Shown: piece after piece, positions 36,965 to 48,501 of the stretch | Position numbering within the stretch: the first letter of the stretch is position 1 | Layout of the letters: each line of letters begins with the position of its first letter | Source: Spisula solida | Taxonomy: Eukaryota; Mollusca; Bivalvia; Venerida; Mactridae | Direction: 5' to 3' | Length of the DNA stretch: 64,000 nucleotides | NCBI GenBank assembly: GCA_947247005.1 | Contig: OX365947.1 | Coordinates: 33,932,760-33,996,759 of the forward strand | Program-made: the position numbers and the translations under genes | The notes under the pieces: generated by a model | Seen by the model: only the letters and a program-made list of their open reading frames with translations | What the model was told of the DNA's origin: nothing | Database searches by the model: none

Positions 36965-37129
36965 ATGATTTATTTAATAAAAATTAGGGAAAATTGTAAT
37001 TCTAATTAGTATTTTCTGCCGATTACCAATTGACTTTTGCACTCATTAATTGTACACACATTCTGGTCTGTGTACCAATCTTTAAGTTGTTTCTTGAAAC
37101 TAAATCCTCCAATTATGGTTGATTCTCTA

Positions 37130-37545
37130 ATCTAAAGCCTCTGGTGGATTCTATGATCTAAAGCCTCTGGTTGATTCTATGATCTAAAGCCTCTCATTTG
37201 TTGGTACTTTCTAATCTAAGCCTATGATTGGTCAGTTCTCTTATCTAAAGCCTCTGATTGGTCCGTTCTTGAATTTAAAGTCTCTGGTTGGTCAGTTGTT
37301 GAATATAAAGCCTCTGATTGGTCAGTTCTTGAATCTAAAGACTCTGATTGGTCAGTTCTTGAATCTGAAGTATCTGATTGGTCAGTTCTGGAATCTAAAG
37401 CCTCTGATTGGTCGGTCCTCTCATCTAAATATTTTTATTGTCAGTTCTCAAATCCAAAGTCTCAGATTGGTTGGTACTATAATCTAAAGTCTCTGATTTG
37501 TCAGTTCTCTAGTCTAAAGTATCCTATTGGTTGTTTCTCTAATCG
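37130..37545 (+). repeat. 30-bp minisatellite, about 13 units
   Basis: The unit is cctctgattggtcagttctt plus gaatctaaag. It is best conserved at 37230-37420 and decays at both edges. The 30-bp unit gives a periodic plus-strand frame. Confidence 0.9.
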
Positions 37546-37773
37546 TATCCTATAATGTTGTTCACCTAAGCTTAAGTCTCCAATAGTTTGATTCACTAAA
37601 CCTATAAAGCCTGGTTTGTTTTAAATAACTTACAGAAATAATATTCACAGACAAGGCTGCATCCTCAGTTTGGTATATAAACTCAGTTTAGAAACATGGG
37701 GCTAAAATGTACTATTCAGAATTTATATTTCAAGCATTATTGCTGATATTTCCACAAATTCCATACAGTTATA

Positions 37774-37993
37774 CTGTAAAATCATTATTTTTCAAGGGAG
37801 ATGAATTTTCATTGATTTCGTTGTTAAAGTCGACAATGAAATCTAATCCCCACGACTAATCAACCTCTCAAATATCGAACATGGATTTATCCTTCCATGT
37901 TTTGTCATCCACGAATTTACGACCCACGAAAATAAATAGACTTTTATCAAAATTCACGAAATTAAATACCCACGAAAATATGTGATTTTACAG
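37774..37993. mobile_element. 220-bp TA-flanked MITE (Tc1/mariner type), copy 1
   Basis: The inverted ends are ctgtaaaatca (37774) and tgattttacag (ending 37993), each flanked by TA (37772-37773 and 37994-37995). TA duplication and short TIRs are the hallmark of Tc1/mariner-derived MITEs. The interior carries repeated 'ccacgaa' words. An inverted copy lies at 43249-43469. Confidence 0.85.
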
Positions 37994-38302
37994 TAAGTAA
38001 CATAACTGACTGAATAATTTGATTATCAGCATTAATCATTTAAGATCCATCTATTGTTTGTACGAAGTCATATATTTGTATATGAATTTTCAATCATCTA
38101 ACATATCATAATCTACAAACTGTCTGAATGCTTTAAGTCTCTTATACAGCTTCTTGATACATTTACACACTTCTAGTTCTTCACAGGATGAAAAACATTG
38201 TATTTATGTGTAATACTTTCTAACCTAGATATACAAATATCAATGTCCTATTGATAATGATTCAAAGTTGTTTGGTGTGTTCAACGCACAGTGTACTCAC
38301 TA

Positions 38303-38785
38303 TCACGTAGCCAATGGCATGTAAAACAGGTTTTTATTGGCTGATATTGGCCAAAGGCATGTAAAACAGGTTTTCATTGGCTGATATTGGCCAATGGCAT
38401 GTAAAACAGGTTTTCATTGGCTGATATTGGCCAATGGCGTGTAAAACAGGTTTTCATTGGCTGATATTGGCCAATGGTGTGTAAAACAGGTTTTCATTGG
38501 CTGATATTGGCCAATGGTGTGTAAAACAGGTTTTCATTGGCTGATATTGGCCAATGGCATGTAAAACAGGTTTTCATTGGCTGATATTGGCCAATGGTGT
38601 GTAAAACAGGTTTTCATTGGCTGATATAGGCCAATGGTGTGTAAAACACATTTTCATTGGCTGATATTGGCCAATGTTGTGTAAAACATGTTTTCGTTGG
38701 CTGATATTGGCCAATGGTGTGTAAAACAAGTTTTCATATGCTGAAAATGACCAATGGTGTGCAAAACATGTTTTCATTGGCTGAC
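38303..38785 (+). repeat. 40-bp minisatellite, 12 units, self-complementary core
   Basis: The unit is ccaatggcatgtaaaacagg plus ttttcattggctgatattgg. The junction attggccaat is palindromic, so every unit boundary can form a short hairpin and carries CCAAT words on both strands. Variation is mostly gcat/gtgt. Confidence 0.95.
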
Positions 38786-39095
38786 CACCTAAAATCTTGC
38801 TTACAACAATCATGATATCATTCCAGAAGCATGTCTATTACAAACTTATCCTTGTGTTGTCTGTACAATAAATCTGTGTACATCTCATCATACCAGGAAT
38901 TATCCAAATTCATACAAGAATCACATATCATTTCAAAACACCTAGTAAAACAAGCATTTATAAGAATGTTGATAAATAAATGACACATATAAACACATCC
39001 CCAGATTCACATTTTGTCTCATAACACATATACAAGAAAATGACAACATACAATAGTCAAAATGCAAAAGTTTTGGAAGATGGTGTAACCCTTAC

Positions 39096-39122
39096 CAGTA
39101 CTGGCGCCAGGCACGGCTTCCG
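39096..39122 (-). CDS. NCAM1-like: Candidate 27-nt microexon for a stalk insert (AEAVPGAST)
   Basis: Between acceptor GCATTTTCAG and donor GTAAGGGT lie exactly 27 bases. They enter in phase 1 (G|CG = Ala), read AEAVPGAST, and leave in phase 1 (ACT G), so inclusion or skipping keeps frame with either the GPI exon (D) or the transmembrane exon (G). The peptide is rich in Ala, Pro, Ser and Thr, as expected of an extracellular stalk and a possible O-glycosylation segment. It is more GC-rich than its surroundings. NCAM genes use microexons elsewhere (VASE in Ig4, MSD1 between the FN3 domains), so this would be a different position. No transcript evidence is available. Confidence 0.68.
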
Positions 39123-39453
39123 CTGAAAATGCAGCCATCACACAGTTGACAATAAGACAAAAACTAAACATAGTACCACTAAAACACTCCTAGATTAGGC
39201 TACATAGACCCTACTGTTGAAAATTGTTGCCAAATGAAACTCTTGAGTCAAATTATATTGTCTATGACTTGGCCAGATATAGAAACAGTGATAATGTTTT
39301 ACATATATCGATAGTTGTGACTACTAGAAAAATTTATACCCCCTAATATTCTAGAATAAGGGCAACAGCTGAATCATTCATGTTTCCTAATTCTTCTGGA
39401 AGTTTTGTCACTCGTATTATAATTATAGAAGTAGGGCCAACAGAACTTTTTTG

Positions 39454-39471
39454 CCCCCCCCCCCCCCCCCC
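39454..39471 (+). repeat. 18-base poly(C) run (poly(G) in the transcript)
   Basis: An uninterrupted run of C lies about 330 bases upstream, in transcript sense, of the candidate microexon acceptor. Confidence 0.9.
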
Positions 39472-40693
39472 AACATGTTAAAGAAATGTGAGTTGATAGA
39501 ATATTAATTAATCGGAATCTCCTCATTTTTCGAAACTGAGGACGACAGAACATGTTGTGGATCCCTCATGTAATTTATGTGGGTCTCAAGTTGGTTTTGC
39601 TGATGTATGAATAAACCAATCAAATCATGGCTCTTATGCCAATCAAAGTAAATTTCTGGAATGGGTGACAGTTGTTTGCCTTTAATATGCAGAATTCAGT
39701 GGTGTATCAGGATGAATATGTAGGAATGAAGTCCCACTTCCTCTATAGTTCCCTAACATCTACGATACAGTAATAAGTGCACACAGTAAACAGTCTTATT
39801 AAACTTATAATACTCGTTATGGCCCAGTAATTACTTATCACTGAATTTCTGCATACAACATACATGCACAAATTCATGTAGGAAACATCTTAATAGTCTC
39901 AGTCGGACAAGCTTGTTCTTTTCATTATTTGGCTTAAAACTTAGAAATATAGGCAAGTTAATGAATTACGTTAATTTATCTTTTTCTTCTTTTTCTTACT
40001 ATTACAAATGGAAATTGATTTCCTACGAAAAGGCTAATCTTAGACCAGATCATATTATTGTGTTTTTTCTGAGATTTCTGACAAAAACGACTGATGAAAT
40101 GTTGTGTAGTCTGAATTTAGACATGGTTACATAACCAAAGTCATAAAGACGAAAGACATATAATGTGAAATCTGATTTCCGGATATTATGTTAGAAACTT
40201 AATGGAAAAATTCAGCAATTTTAATCTGACAGCGTGGAAAAAATCAGAAACTAATCCAATTTACTGACAATGTCATCCTCTGTATAAACATGTGCACTGT
40301 GAACTCCAAGAAACTTTCCCTTTTTCTGACTTTTAAACTAACATAATCGTTCGAGTACAAGACACACTTAATTACTCCCTTAGAAGATTTCAATTAAGAA
40401 GATTGCTGCATCCTGTGTATACGAGCCTATACCAAGCATCACTTTTTGTACCAAACTCAAAAATACAGATTGATGCTTGATTACATAGAATTCAAAATTG
40501 TGAACATATTATTCCATTTTTGTTTTCATATTTATCTGCTACTAAAATGCACAATCATGCACAGATTGTTTCCTTCTTAACAAAATGATGTTAATTAGAA
40601 TTCAGCAATATGAGCGTTATTTAATTATCATGTTTTGTACAATTACCTGAGTCAACAGTAGCTATAGATCAAATAGAAGGTTTTTAACACAAT

Positions 40694-40830
40694 GTATGTC
40701 TCCCACAAAGGGCCATAACTCTGACAATAATAATCTGATATAAAGTTCCTGACAATATGCACAACTAGGCTTGGTACCAACTATTCATTGAACTTTGACC
40801 AATTATTAAGGAAAACAAGCTAAGACTTAA
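40694..40830 (+). repeat. Dispersed element related to 59545-59640
   Basis: atgtctccc, then gggccataactctgaca, then ttcctgacaatatg and ggcttggtaccaac are shared in order with 59550-59640. Confidence 0.55.
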
Positions 40831-41330
40831 TGAACAAACAATGCCACAATGCATCTTATATACTCGAACGATTGCAATTGGTTTAAATTAAAACATTCCT
40901 ATGCATGTCAGACCTAATCCTAACAAGCTAATTTGAAAATTGGCAAGCATCTAGACAAAAATGTCTTTAAGCATCTAAACGATGAAACAGTCGCAAAAGT
41001 CAATATATGTCAAACTTGTAAATTAAATTTGCATAACAATGAAATTCTGAGCTGTTTAACTTAAATGTCAGTTAAAATTTTAATGCCTGAATTGTTTCCA
41101 AGTAGATCATATTAGGGCAAGCATGTATGTGCATTTAAAATCCAGTCTCTTTAATTACACTAACTTGGTAACCTTGGCTACTGACTGAAAACTCCCGTAA
41201 ACACAAATCGGAAACACTTTACCACATAGGTTACAAAAAATAACACCTTATACACATTGGCATGTAAAAAAGGTAAAATTGATACGAGACGTAGGAAAGT
41301 TACAACAATTAAATGGCAATCTGTACTTAC

Positions 41331-41535
41331 CAGTTAGCATTTTAAAGATCCTCATACCAGCAGTACTTAAACCCTTTCCATTTTTAGCACGTACTTCCAC
41401 TTGGTAAAACATTCCAGGAATAAGTCCCCTCAAGTCTATTTGCCGATTCTTTGTTTCTACTTTAATCCAGTCAGTTTCTGCTCGATTCAATTCATAGTCT
41501 TTATTTGGGCTGGTATTGTTCACCCTTACATTAAC
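41331..41535 (-). CDS. NCAM1-like: FN3-2 domain, second exon
   Basis: The acceptor GATTTTACAG|GTTAATG is phase 0 after the 42388 exon. The exon begins VNVRVNNTSPNKDYELNR and holds the classical FN3 C-terminal half: DLRGLIPGMFYQVEVRAKN followed by GKGLSTAG. The 'L-P-Y-V-V-A-N--G-S' pattern is diagnostic, and NGKGLS matches wording common in NCAM FN3 domains. An N-glycosylation sequon (NNT) lies near the start. The donor ACTG|GTAAGT leaves phase 1, compatible with the microexon (39122), the GPI exon (26433) and the transmembrane exon (8188). This is therefore the branch point for isoform choice. Confidence 0.95.
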
Positions 41536-41889
41536 CTGTAAAATCAAATGTGAAGCTTGTAGTGCAAATCTAGAAGAGGCATTAATGCCCAATCCTGAAA
41601 ACGAGTCGCAAGTCTGTTTCAGGTGCAATAAGCACACAATCCCTTCACCTTAACTAGGTTTCAAAATTATTTTATTATTAAAATTTAGATAAGGGAACTA
41701 CAAATGACCATATTACTTTGTCAATTCTTTGATTTTTTTCTTTTTCATCAAATAACTTTTCTTACGTGCAGAAATGATAATTCTTCCTAATGCAGCAAAT
41801 ATGGAACAATGTGTGAAGGGAAGAACACCTAGAAGCCGTCAGACACATGTTATGCACCCCCAATGGGTGTTTGTCAGAGAAAGTTTAAA

Positions 41890-42370
41890 ATGATGAAATA
41901 TGAGGTTAAATTAATTCTGTTGTGCATAATTCCTTGTATATACTGCAGCCACCTTTATCCTTTAAGTGTGGTCTTGACCTTTGAGGTAGTGATATTGGTC
42001 ATGTGCAAGACACATCATTTTGATATGCTGAACATTTGTACCAAATTATTTCAAAATTCCGTAAGAAAGAATGAATTAATAAAGTGGACATGATTTTCTC
42101 AATTTCATAACTTCTAAGTTAATTTGACTTTGAACTTTGAGCTAGGACCCTAGGTCTTTTTCTTGTTGTGGTGAGAATTTGTGCATCTTGCACACGCCAC
42201 GTACCATAATCTCAAGATGGTGAACTTTTCGACCAGGTAACTTCATAATACATCCAGAAATGGCAGACCTTTTGAGCGTAAAAGATATCAAAACAGAGGG
42301 AAACCCAGACGGACACATTTACAGGGGTTAAAGTAAATGCCTGCCCATTCTTCGTATGGAGGCCCAGGGC
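41890..42370 (+). repeat. Dispersed repeat related to 51440-51990
   Basis: Words such as cttgacctttga, catgtgcaagacacatcat and gaacatttgtaccaaattat also occur in the intron at 51640-51900 in similar order. The right end is ggcccagggcataataa. Confidence 0.55.
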
Positions 42371-42387
42371 ATAATAATATAAATTAC

Positions 42388-42515
42388 CTTTCTATATTGA
42401 ATGACATAACCTAATATAACACTGCCACCATCGCTAGGTTTATCCCATTGTACTGTAAGTACAGTTGCCTTCTGTGAATTAGCCCTTGACGTAATCAATG
42501 GTATGCCAGGTTCTC
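42388..42515 (-). CDS. NCAM1-like: FN3-2 domain, first exon
   Basis: The acceptor TTCTAATTTCAG|GAGAACC enters in phase 1. The exon reads (R)EPGIPLITSRANSQKAT, then VLTVQWDKPSDGGSVILGYV and IQYRK. The conserved FN3 tryptophan (VQWDKP), the DGG turn and the GYVIQYR strand identify the first half of an FN3 fold. The donor AAG|GTAATT leaves phase 0. The exon lacks its own methionine and lies outside long open frames, so it is easily missed. Joining to 41331-41535 gives a complete FN3 domain of about 110 residues, slightly longer than the typical 90-100. Confidence 0.93.
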
Positions 42516-42709
42516 CTGAAATTAGAACAAAATGTCACATAGTTAGCAACTTAAGGCAAATAATCTAGTCATTGTCTTAACTTGTTGTGTATAATTATGT
42601 ATATATTCATCAGACATTTCCACTATGAGTATACAAGGTATACATATTGAACACTATCAAAAATCTAGTAACATATAAACAGATTTAAAACAAGTACGGC
42701 CCCTATGGC

Positions 42710-42920
42710 AGCCTCATAGTCAGTAAGGTGAAGGTCATGGTGACTATGACATTTGACCTTCTGACCTCAAAATCAATATGGTTCATCTACTGTTAATGCC
42801 TAACCTCCATGCAAAGTTTGAAGATTCTGGGCCAAACTGTTTTATGAGTCGTTGAGTCAGGTCTACCAGCCAAAAGCCCAACAGACATGTGCAAAGCAAT
42901 GTGCCCCCTCATCAAAGATG
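42710..42920 (+). repeat. Dispersed repeat ending 'gggaggcataaaa'
   Basis: The structure is like the 50584/54831 family: 'aaggtgaaggtca' near the left end, a 'tgcaaagtttga' middle, and a '-ggcataaaa' right end. Similarity is limited. Confidence 0.4.
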
Positions 42921-43248
42921 GGAGGCATAAAAATGTGTTAATTTTTCATTGAATCAAATGCTAGTATATTTTACTGGTTTTATTTTTTACTGAATTTTGA
43001 GAATTTTACACATGCTATGGACTCAAAGAGATAATTCTGCAAACCATACAGTAACCTTAGTAACAAGATTTTCATGTCCAATGTATGAAAGAGAAATGTT
43101 TTATTGGTAATATAAATACAAGCAAACCATTATACGTAGAAGAGTGACAAACAGATTCTAATTTATTGAGAAGTATTACCGGATAATAACATGAGGACCA
43201 AAATGGCCACCAGGTGGCTCACCTGATGAATCTTCACAAAGTAGACTA

Positions 43249-43469
43249 CTATAAGATCACAGTCACATTTTCGTGGTTATTAAATTTCATGGACGTTGAT
43301 AAAAATGCATTTTCGCGGGGTCGTAAATTTGTGGTTTACAAAACATGAAAGGATAAACCCATGTTCGATATTTGAGAGGTCAATTAATCATGGGGATTAG
43401 ATTTCGTGGTGGAGTGCAACAACAAAATCAACGAACATTCAAATCCCTCGAAAAATAATGATTTTACAG
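43249..43469. mobile_element. 221-bp TA-flanked MITE, copy 2 (inverted relative to 37774)
   Basis: The right end tgattttacag is identical to copy 1, and the left end ctataagatca has two mismatches. TA flanks both ends (43247-43248 and 43470-43471). Inner words (cattttcgtgg, cataaatttac-type, cgaacatgg-type, tcaaatccctcgaaaaataatga) match the reverse complement of 37774-37993. Confidence 0.8.
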
Positions 43470-43566
43470 TATAAGATTGTAAAATGATTTCCTTTATGAC
43501 AAATACCAAGTGATTGTAAAAGTATGAGGCAATGTTATGATTTTTCTATAAGCTTGTTTGAGCTGG

Positions 43567-44165
43567 AGAATTTTCCTTTATTTGGCCTGGAGACCCTAAT
43601 ATTTTATCCCAGAAGATCCTGCCTGGTGACCTTAGTACTTTACTCAAAAAGACCCTGCATAAAGGCCCTAGTATTTAACTTGAGAAGACCCTGTCTGAAG
43701 ACCCTAGTATTTTACCCGAGAAGACCCTGCATGAGGACCCTAGTATTCTATCCGAGAAGACCCTGTCTGGAGACCCTAGTATACCCGAGAAAACCTGGAG
43801 ACCCTAGTATTTTACCCGAGAAGACCAGTGGAGACCCTAGTATTTTACCCGAGAAGACCCTGCCTTGAGACCCTAGTATACCTGAGAAGACCTGGAGACC
43901 CTAGTATTTTACCTGAGAAGACCCTTTCTGGAGACCCTAGTATACCCGAGAAGACCTGGAGACCCTAGTATTTTACCTGAGAAGACCTGGAGACCCTAGT
44001 ATTTTACCCGAGAAGACCCTGTCTGAAGACCCTAGTATTTTACCCGAGAAGACCCTGTCTGAAGACCCTAGTATTTTACCCGAGAAGACCCTGCCTGGAG
44101 ACCCTAGTATTTTACCCGAGAATACCCTGTCTGAAGATCCTAGTATTTTACCTGAGAAGAACCTG
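43567..44165 (+). repeat. Minisatellite of ~33-35 bp derived from a dispersed repeat
   Basis: Units such as gagaccctagtattttaccc plus gagaagaccctgcct repeat about 17 times, with length variants that skip the ttttaccc part. The first unit, atttggcctggagaccctaatatttt, lines up with the unexpanded element at 44398 (atttgacctggtgacctagttttg), so the array seems to have expanded from that element. Confidence 0.88.
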
Positions 44166-44224
44166 AGTATAGTGAACTTTATTATACAGAGTATCATTAG
44201 GTTTCATAAAACAATAATCAAAAT

Positions 44225-44660
44225 TGTGACCACTAAAGTAAAAACAAGGTTTTCTTCCAGTTAAATAGGTAACCTTGTTTTTTACCCCTGACTACTCATG
44301 TTTCAAACTTGGCCTAGGTATTATAGACAGGTTAAATAAAGATCAAATTAAAACTGTGACCTTTACATTGCCAAGTGTAAACAAGTTTTTACTTTTATTT
44401 GACCTGGTGACCTAGTTTTGTCCCCACATGACCCAGCTGGCCAGTCTCGAACTCATCATATCATCAAGACTTTTTTGAGACAATCATTCTTATTCAAGTT
44501 TCAAGAAGATTGGAGCAAACAGGACTGGTGGCATCTTGAGTAATCTCAAGCTTTTAGTTTGGTTTATTTTGGTGACCTTGTTTTAACATTTAACAGACAT
44601 GATTTGAACTGTGATCTCTATTTAGTGTGGTGTGCACAAGCCATTGTTGATTGAGGGACA
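44225..44660 (+). repeat. Dispersed element, 'gacctggtgacctag...cccacatgaccc' family
   Basis: It contains aaggttttcttccagttaaa, aaccttgttttttacccctg, tttgacctggtgacctagtt and catcatatcatcaagac...caagtttcaagaagattgg. Similar wording recurs at 53790-53890 and 54265-54345. I recall this type as common in bivalve genomes; no open frame is present. Confidence 0.55.
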
Positions 44661-45678
44661 GACGTAGACAATAATGAGCAATCACAAAACCTCATTGTTT
44701 CAATACTTGACAGGTGAGCTTAAAAACAGGCAGACAAACAGACAGACAAACACGACATGTATGTAGACAGAGGAATTACATCAGTAACAGCCAGATACAA
44801 ATGTGGGAGAGACAAAAGCAAACAAACACAGTATAACTATACGAGTTTGGGAAGGCACCCCTCACAACATCTGTTAAATAAATGAATTTCAAAAAGTATC
44901 AGATATCATGTTGCTTGTTACAAGCTTACAGCATAACAGATCACATGATCAACATGTATATCTCAAAGTCTGCACTACACGCGCGGTCAGTAAACAAACA
45001 AGGCGTGAATCCTGAATTGTGATAGTAAAATAATAAACAACAAATGTATTTAAGCTCAGAATGGTGCAACATTTTGTACACATTTTTTCATGCAAAAAAT
45101 TCTAAGGAGTTTGCTTTTTTTGCAAACATGCAAAGGCAGATTTTGATAAAAAATTAATTGCAATCAATTATAATGAATTAAATACAGTGCATTCTTGTTG
45201 AGTCTGTAGAGTGTTATATTGGTAAGAAGTGGCCAGAACCATGCTAATAAGCGTATGTCAATGCCACAAGCTAACAGATGGTCCGTATTAACAAATAACA
45301 CATCAAATAAATCAATGGTGGTTTACATGACAAAAAATCTTATGGAAAATTCAAGGCAACTTTATCTCATAGCCTGTACGTTTTATAGCAAATGTTTCCA
45401 CGAACTAAATATATGAAAATGTCATAACACGTTTTAATGACAACAACTAAACAACAAAGAAACTTTCGCATACACACAAAAAGAAACATAAGATGGAATG
45501 CAAACAACTGAAGAATACTATGGTATGTGAAATACAGAATTACTGGAGCAAATAATTAAACTGCCTTCAACATAATATGCGAGGATAGACATGGCATTCT
45601 ACAAATAACAATAAATCAACGTTCCTGGATTAAGTTACAAGTAGTTAGTATAATGGTTGTTTCCAGATCAGAGGTTCA

Positions 45679-45785
45679 AATAACATGATATCAAGGTCAC
45701 AAAAAAACATGATATCAAGGTCACAAAAAAACATGATATCAAGGTCACAAAAGAACATGATATCAAGGTCACAAAAGTGACCAAG
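45679..45785 (+). repeat. 24-bp tandem repeat carrying four TCAAGGTCA sites
   Basis: The unit is aacatgatatcaaggtcaca plus aaaa. TCAAGGTCA sits at 45691, 45715, 45739 and 45763, exactly 24 bases apart and all in one orientation. The nonamer is the ERR/Ftz-F1 extended half-site; a regulatory role is speculation. Confidence 0.85.
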
Positions 45786-46889
45786 TATTAAAGTAAGCAA
45801 AGTTTATTGGGCGCCAGTTATCTGGCTCATATTGCCAGAAATTACTGGAAAAAATTGTAAAAGCTGTAAAAACCTCATCATCAGTGAAACATAAATGAAA
45901 GGAACACACATTAAATGCTAACATTTCAGTGTAATAATAATCAACTAATACTCATACATTCAACTTGTTTCAATTTAAATACTATCTTCATTATTCTAGA
46001 GTTTAAAGTATCACATATGAGAATTATTTAAAAGATCTTCAAAACCAAACAGCAAGAAAAAGATATGTAAATAAAGTAGTTAAACAACTCCAGATAATTC
46101 TATTCTACGCAGACTTAGAAAAAAGTCAGAACAATTAAGACAATTATAAACAAACAATAAAACAATTCTCTTTCATAACGGACATAAGTTAAGAAACTTT
46201 CTGAAAGTTACGATCATGTGAGCATGTGTAATGTTACAATCAATACGAGACTGCAGAGCCTGTTGTATGTCTGGCCCAAGCAAACACACATTGAAATCTG
46301 TAAATAAAATGATTCAGTGATTTTCATGAAATAAAGCATATTTGAATGGCTATATGAGGAAGCTGTAATGCAAGCAAGCAAGCAAATGTTGTATGACAAA
46401 TATCCATTACTACCTGAATGTTGTTAAATAGAAATGAAGAAAGAAACAATACATCAGATTTATAATTCATGTCCACAGATTTAAGATTATTCCAAAGTAG
46501 AAATTTTAAAAACGTTTAACAAAATGCTATGATAATAATGTTTGAACTTAAAGAGATGTAGATGAATAACAAAAGCTTAATGTCAATGATACATGGACAT
46601 AGATAACAAGAGCTTTCACTGAAAGGGACAATGTAATTCCTCCTCAAGTTATGCCACTTGTCTAGAAATCTAGCTAGTCATGTAGACTTAAATGATGTAA
46701 ATGTGCAAAATTTCTTGGCAATAGCATTGATAGCAAACAAATTATTTGACTTACAACCCATCAACAAGAAACATGATGACATTGTCAGTATTTCAGAAGA
46801 GCAACACCCCCTATTAAGACCGATGATTGGGTCAAGTTGCAGCTAATACCGATATCCTCCTTTTTAAGCAATTCTGTAACTAATACACC

Positions 46890-47535
46890 TATCCCTGAAG
46901 GTCACCCACTATTCGTGGAGGTCACCTACTATCTCTGAATGTCACCCACTATCCCTAAATGTCACCCCTATCCCTGAAGGTCACCCAATATCCCTGAATG
47001 TCACCTACTATCCCTGAAGGTCACCCACTATCCCTGAAGGTCACCCACTATCCCTGAAGGTCTCTCACTATCCCTGAATGTCACCCACTATCCCTAAAAA
47101 TCATCCACTATCCCTGAAGGTCACCCACTATCCCTGAAGGTCACCCACTATCTCCGAAGGTTACACACTATCCCTAAAGGTCACACACTACCCCTGAAGG
47201 TCACCCACTATCTCCGAAGGTTACACACTATCCCTAAAGGTCACACACTACCCCTGAAGGTCACCCACTATCCCTGAAAGTAACTCACTATCCCTAAAGG
47301 TCACACACTACCCCTGAAGGTCACCCACTATCCCTGAACGTCACCCACTATCTCTGAAGGTCACACACTAATGACTATTCCTTAAGGTCTCTCACTATTC
47401 CTGAAGGTCACCCACTATCCCTGAAGGTCACCCACTATCCCTGATGGTCACCCACTATCCCTGAAGGTATATAACTATCCCTGAAGGATAGACAATATCC
47501 CTGAAGATCCCTCACTATCCCTAAAGGTCACAAAT
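46890..47535 (+). repeat. 20-bp minisatellite, about 31 units
   Basis: The unit is tccctgaaggtcacccacta, with variants (gaatg, aaagg, cgaagg, acacac). A two-unit higher-order block with tctccgaaggttacacacta and cccctgaaggtcaccc recurs near 47150-47270. Confidence 0.92.
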
Positions 47536-48501
47536 ACCTCTAGATACTAGCATAACCTTCAGTATTTATCACGTTTCATTGAAATCCCACAAAAGGTTAC
47601 AGAGAAATATAGCGCTGACAACAGAAAGTATGAGTAAAACAATCAAAGGGTAATAGTATGTGCTACCAATGTTCGAAACTACGTTTGGTGCTCACAAGTC
47701 TACATTGAAATTTCATTGAAATCCCATCAATAGTTACAGAGTGCCAATCTGTCACAAAATATGCATGTCGGAGTTGTGGTAAATGACAATGACAAACATA
47801 AATTGTGAAATGAAATAAAAGCCCCAAAACATTGTCATCAAGTTTGAGAGGAACAGACTATTTGAATTAGAGTCCAGACAAATCAATGGACACCTGCCCA
47901 CACGCAAACCTACCTGCTAGCCTCCAAGGGGTGTTCACATTATATAGCCCCTTGAAACTGGCCTGTTTTAAACACCAGTATTTAACAAGAGCACTGCCTA
48001 GCATATACAGATTATCATCTGATTTTTTGCCCACAAAAATTTCAAGAAATATTGAAATAACCCTAATTAGTCAAACACAAAATCTCATTTTCTAAGTCCA
48101 AAATAAGTCATTTTTCTTACAGAGTCAGGTATTGATGGTGAAAAACTATTACAAGTTCCAAAGCAACAGCTAATTTGTTAGTTTAAGATAAATGCTGACC
48201 TTAATATATCATCTAACCTGGCAACACTGATTAAGTGATGAATCCCAACATGGATCAAGTGATGACAATAAAACTATCTTTTTATTAATAAATCAAATGA
48301 GTACATAATGGTGCAGACAGAGTTTGTCCATAGACCAATATGAGGGCCAAGTGTGACACCATATATCCCATGTATACGATAAATCTGAGGATAAAATAAC
48401 TACATTCTCTAACAATATTGATGATTTTACAGTATATTATACAAAAACAAGGTCAAATAAAAGTTAGATGGAAAGCACAAAAAATAAAATAGACGACATA
48501 C

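Larger units (their letters stand above)
26434..41330 (-). other. Intron between FN3-2 and the GPI exon, about 15 kb
   Basis: It contains the candidate microexon at 39096-39122, nine or more tandem arrays and several MITEs, listed separately. Stretches such as 26440-26750, 26940-28080, 30020-30450, 30560-31027, 31310-31960, 32390-33440, 33580-34210, 34350-35630, 36560-36860, 37000-37130, 37995-38300, 38790-39090 and 39480-40690 hold nothing coding that I can support. Confidence 0.6.

Noticed and set aside
40647..40661. 15-nt phase 1-1 microexon candidate (ATVDS)
   Set aside because: Sites are acceptable, but similar phase-neutral short candidates appear by chance (also near 9748-9765), so evidence is insufficient without transcripts.
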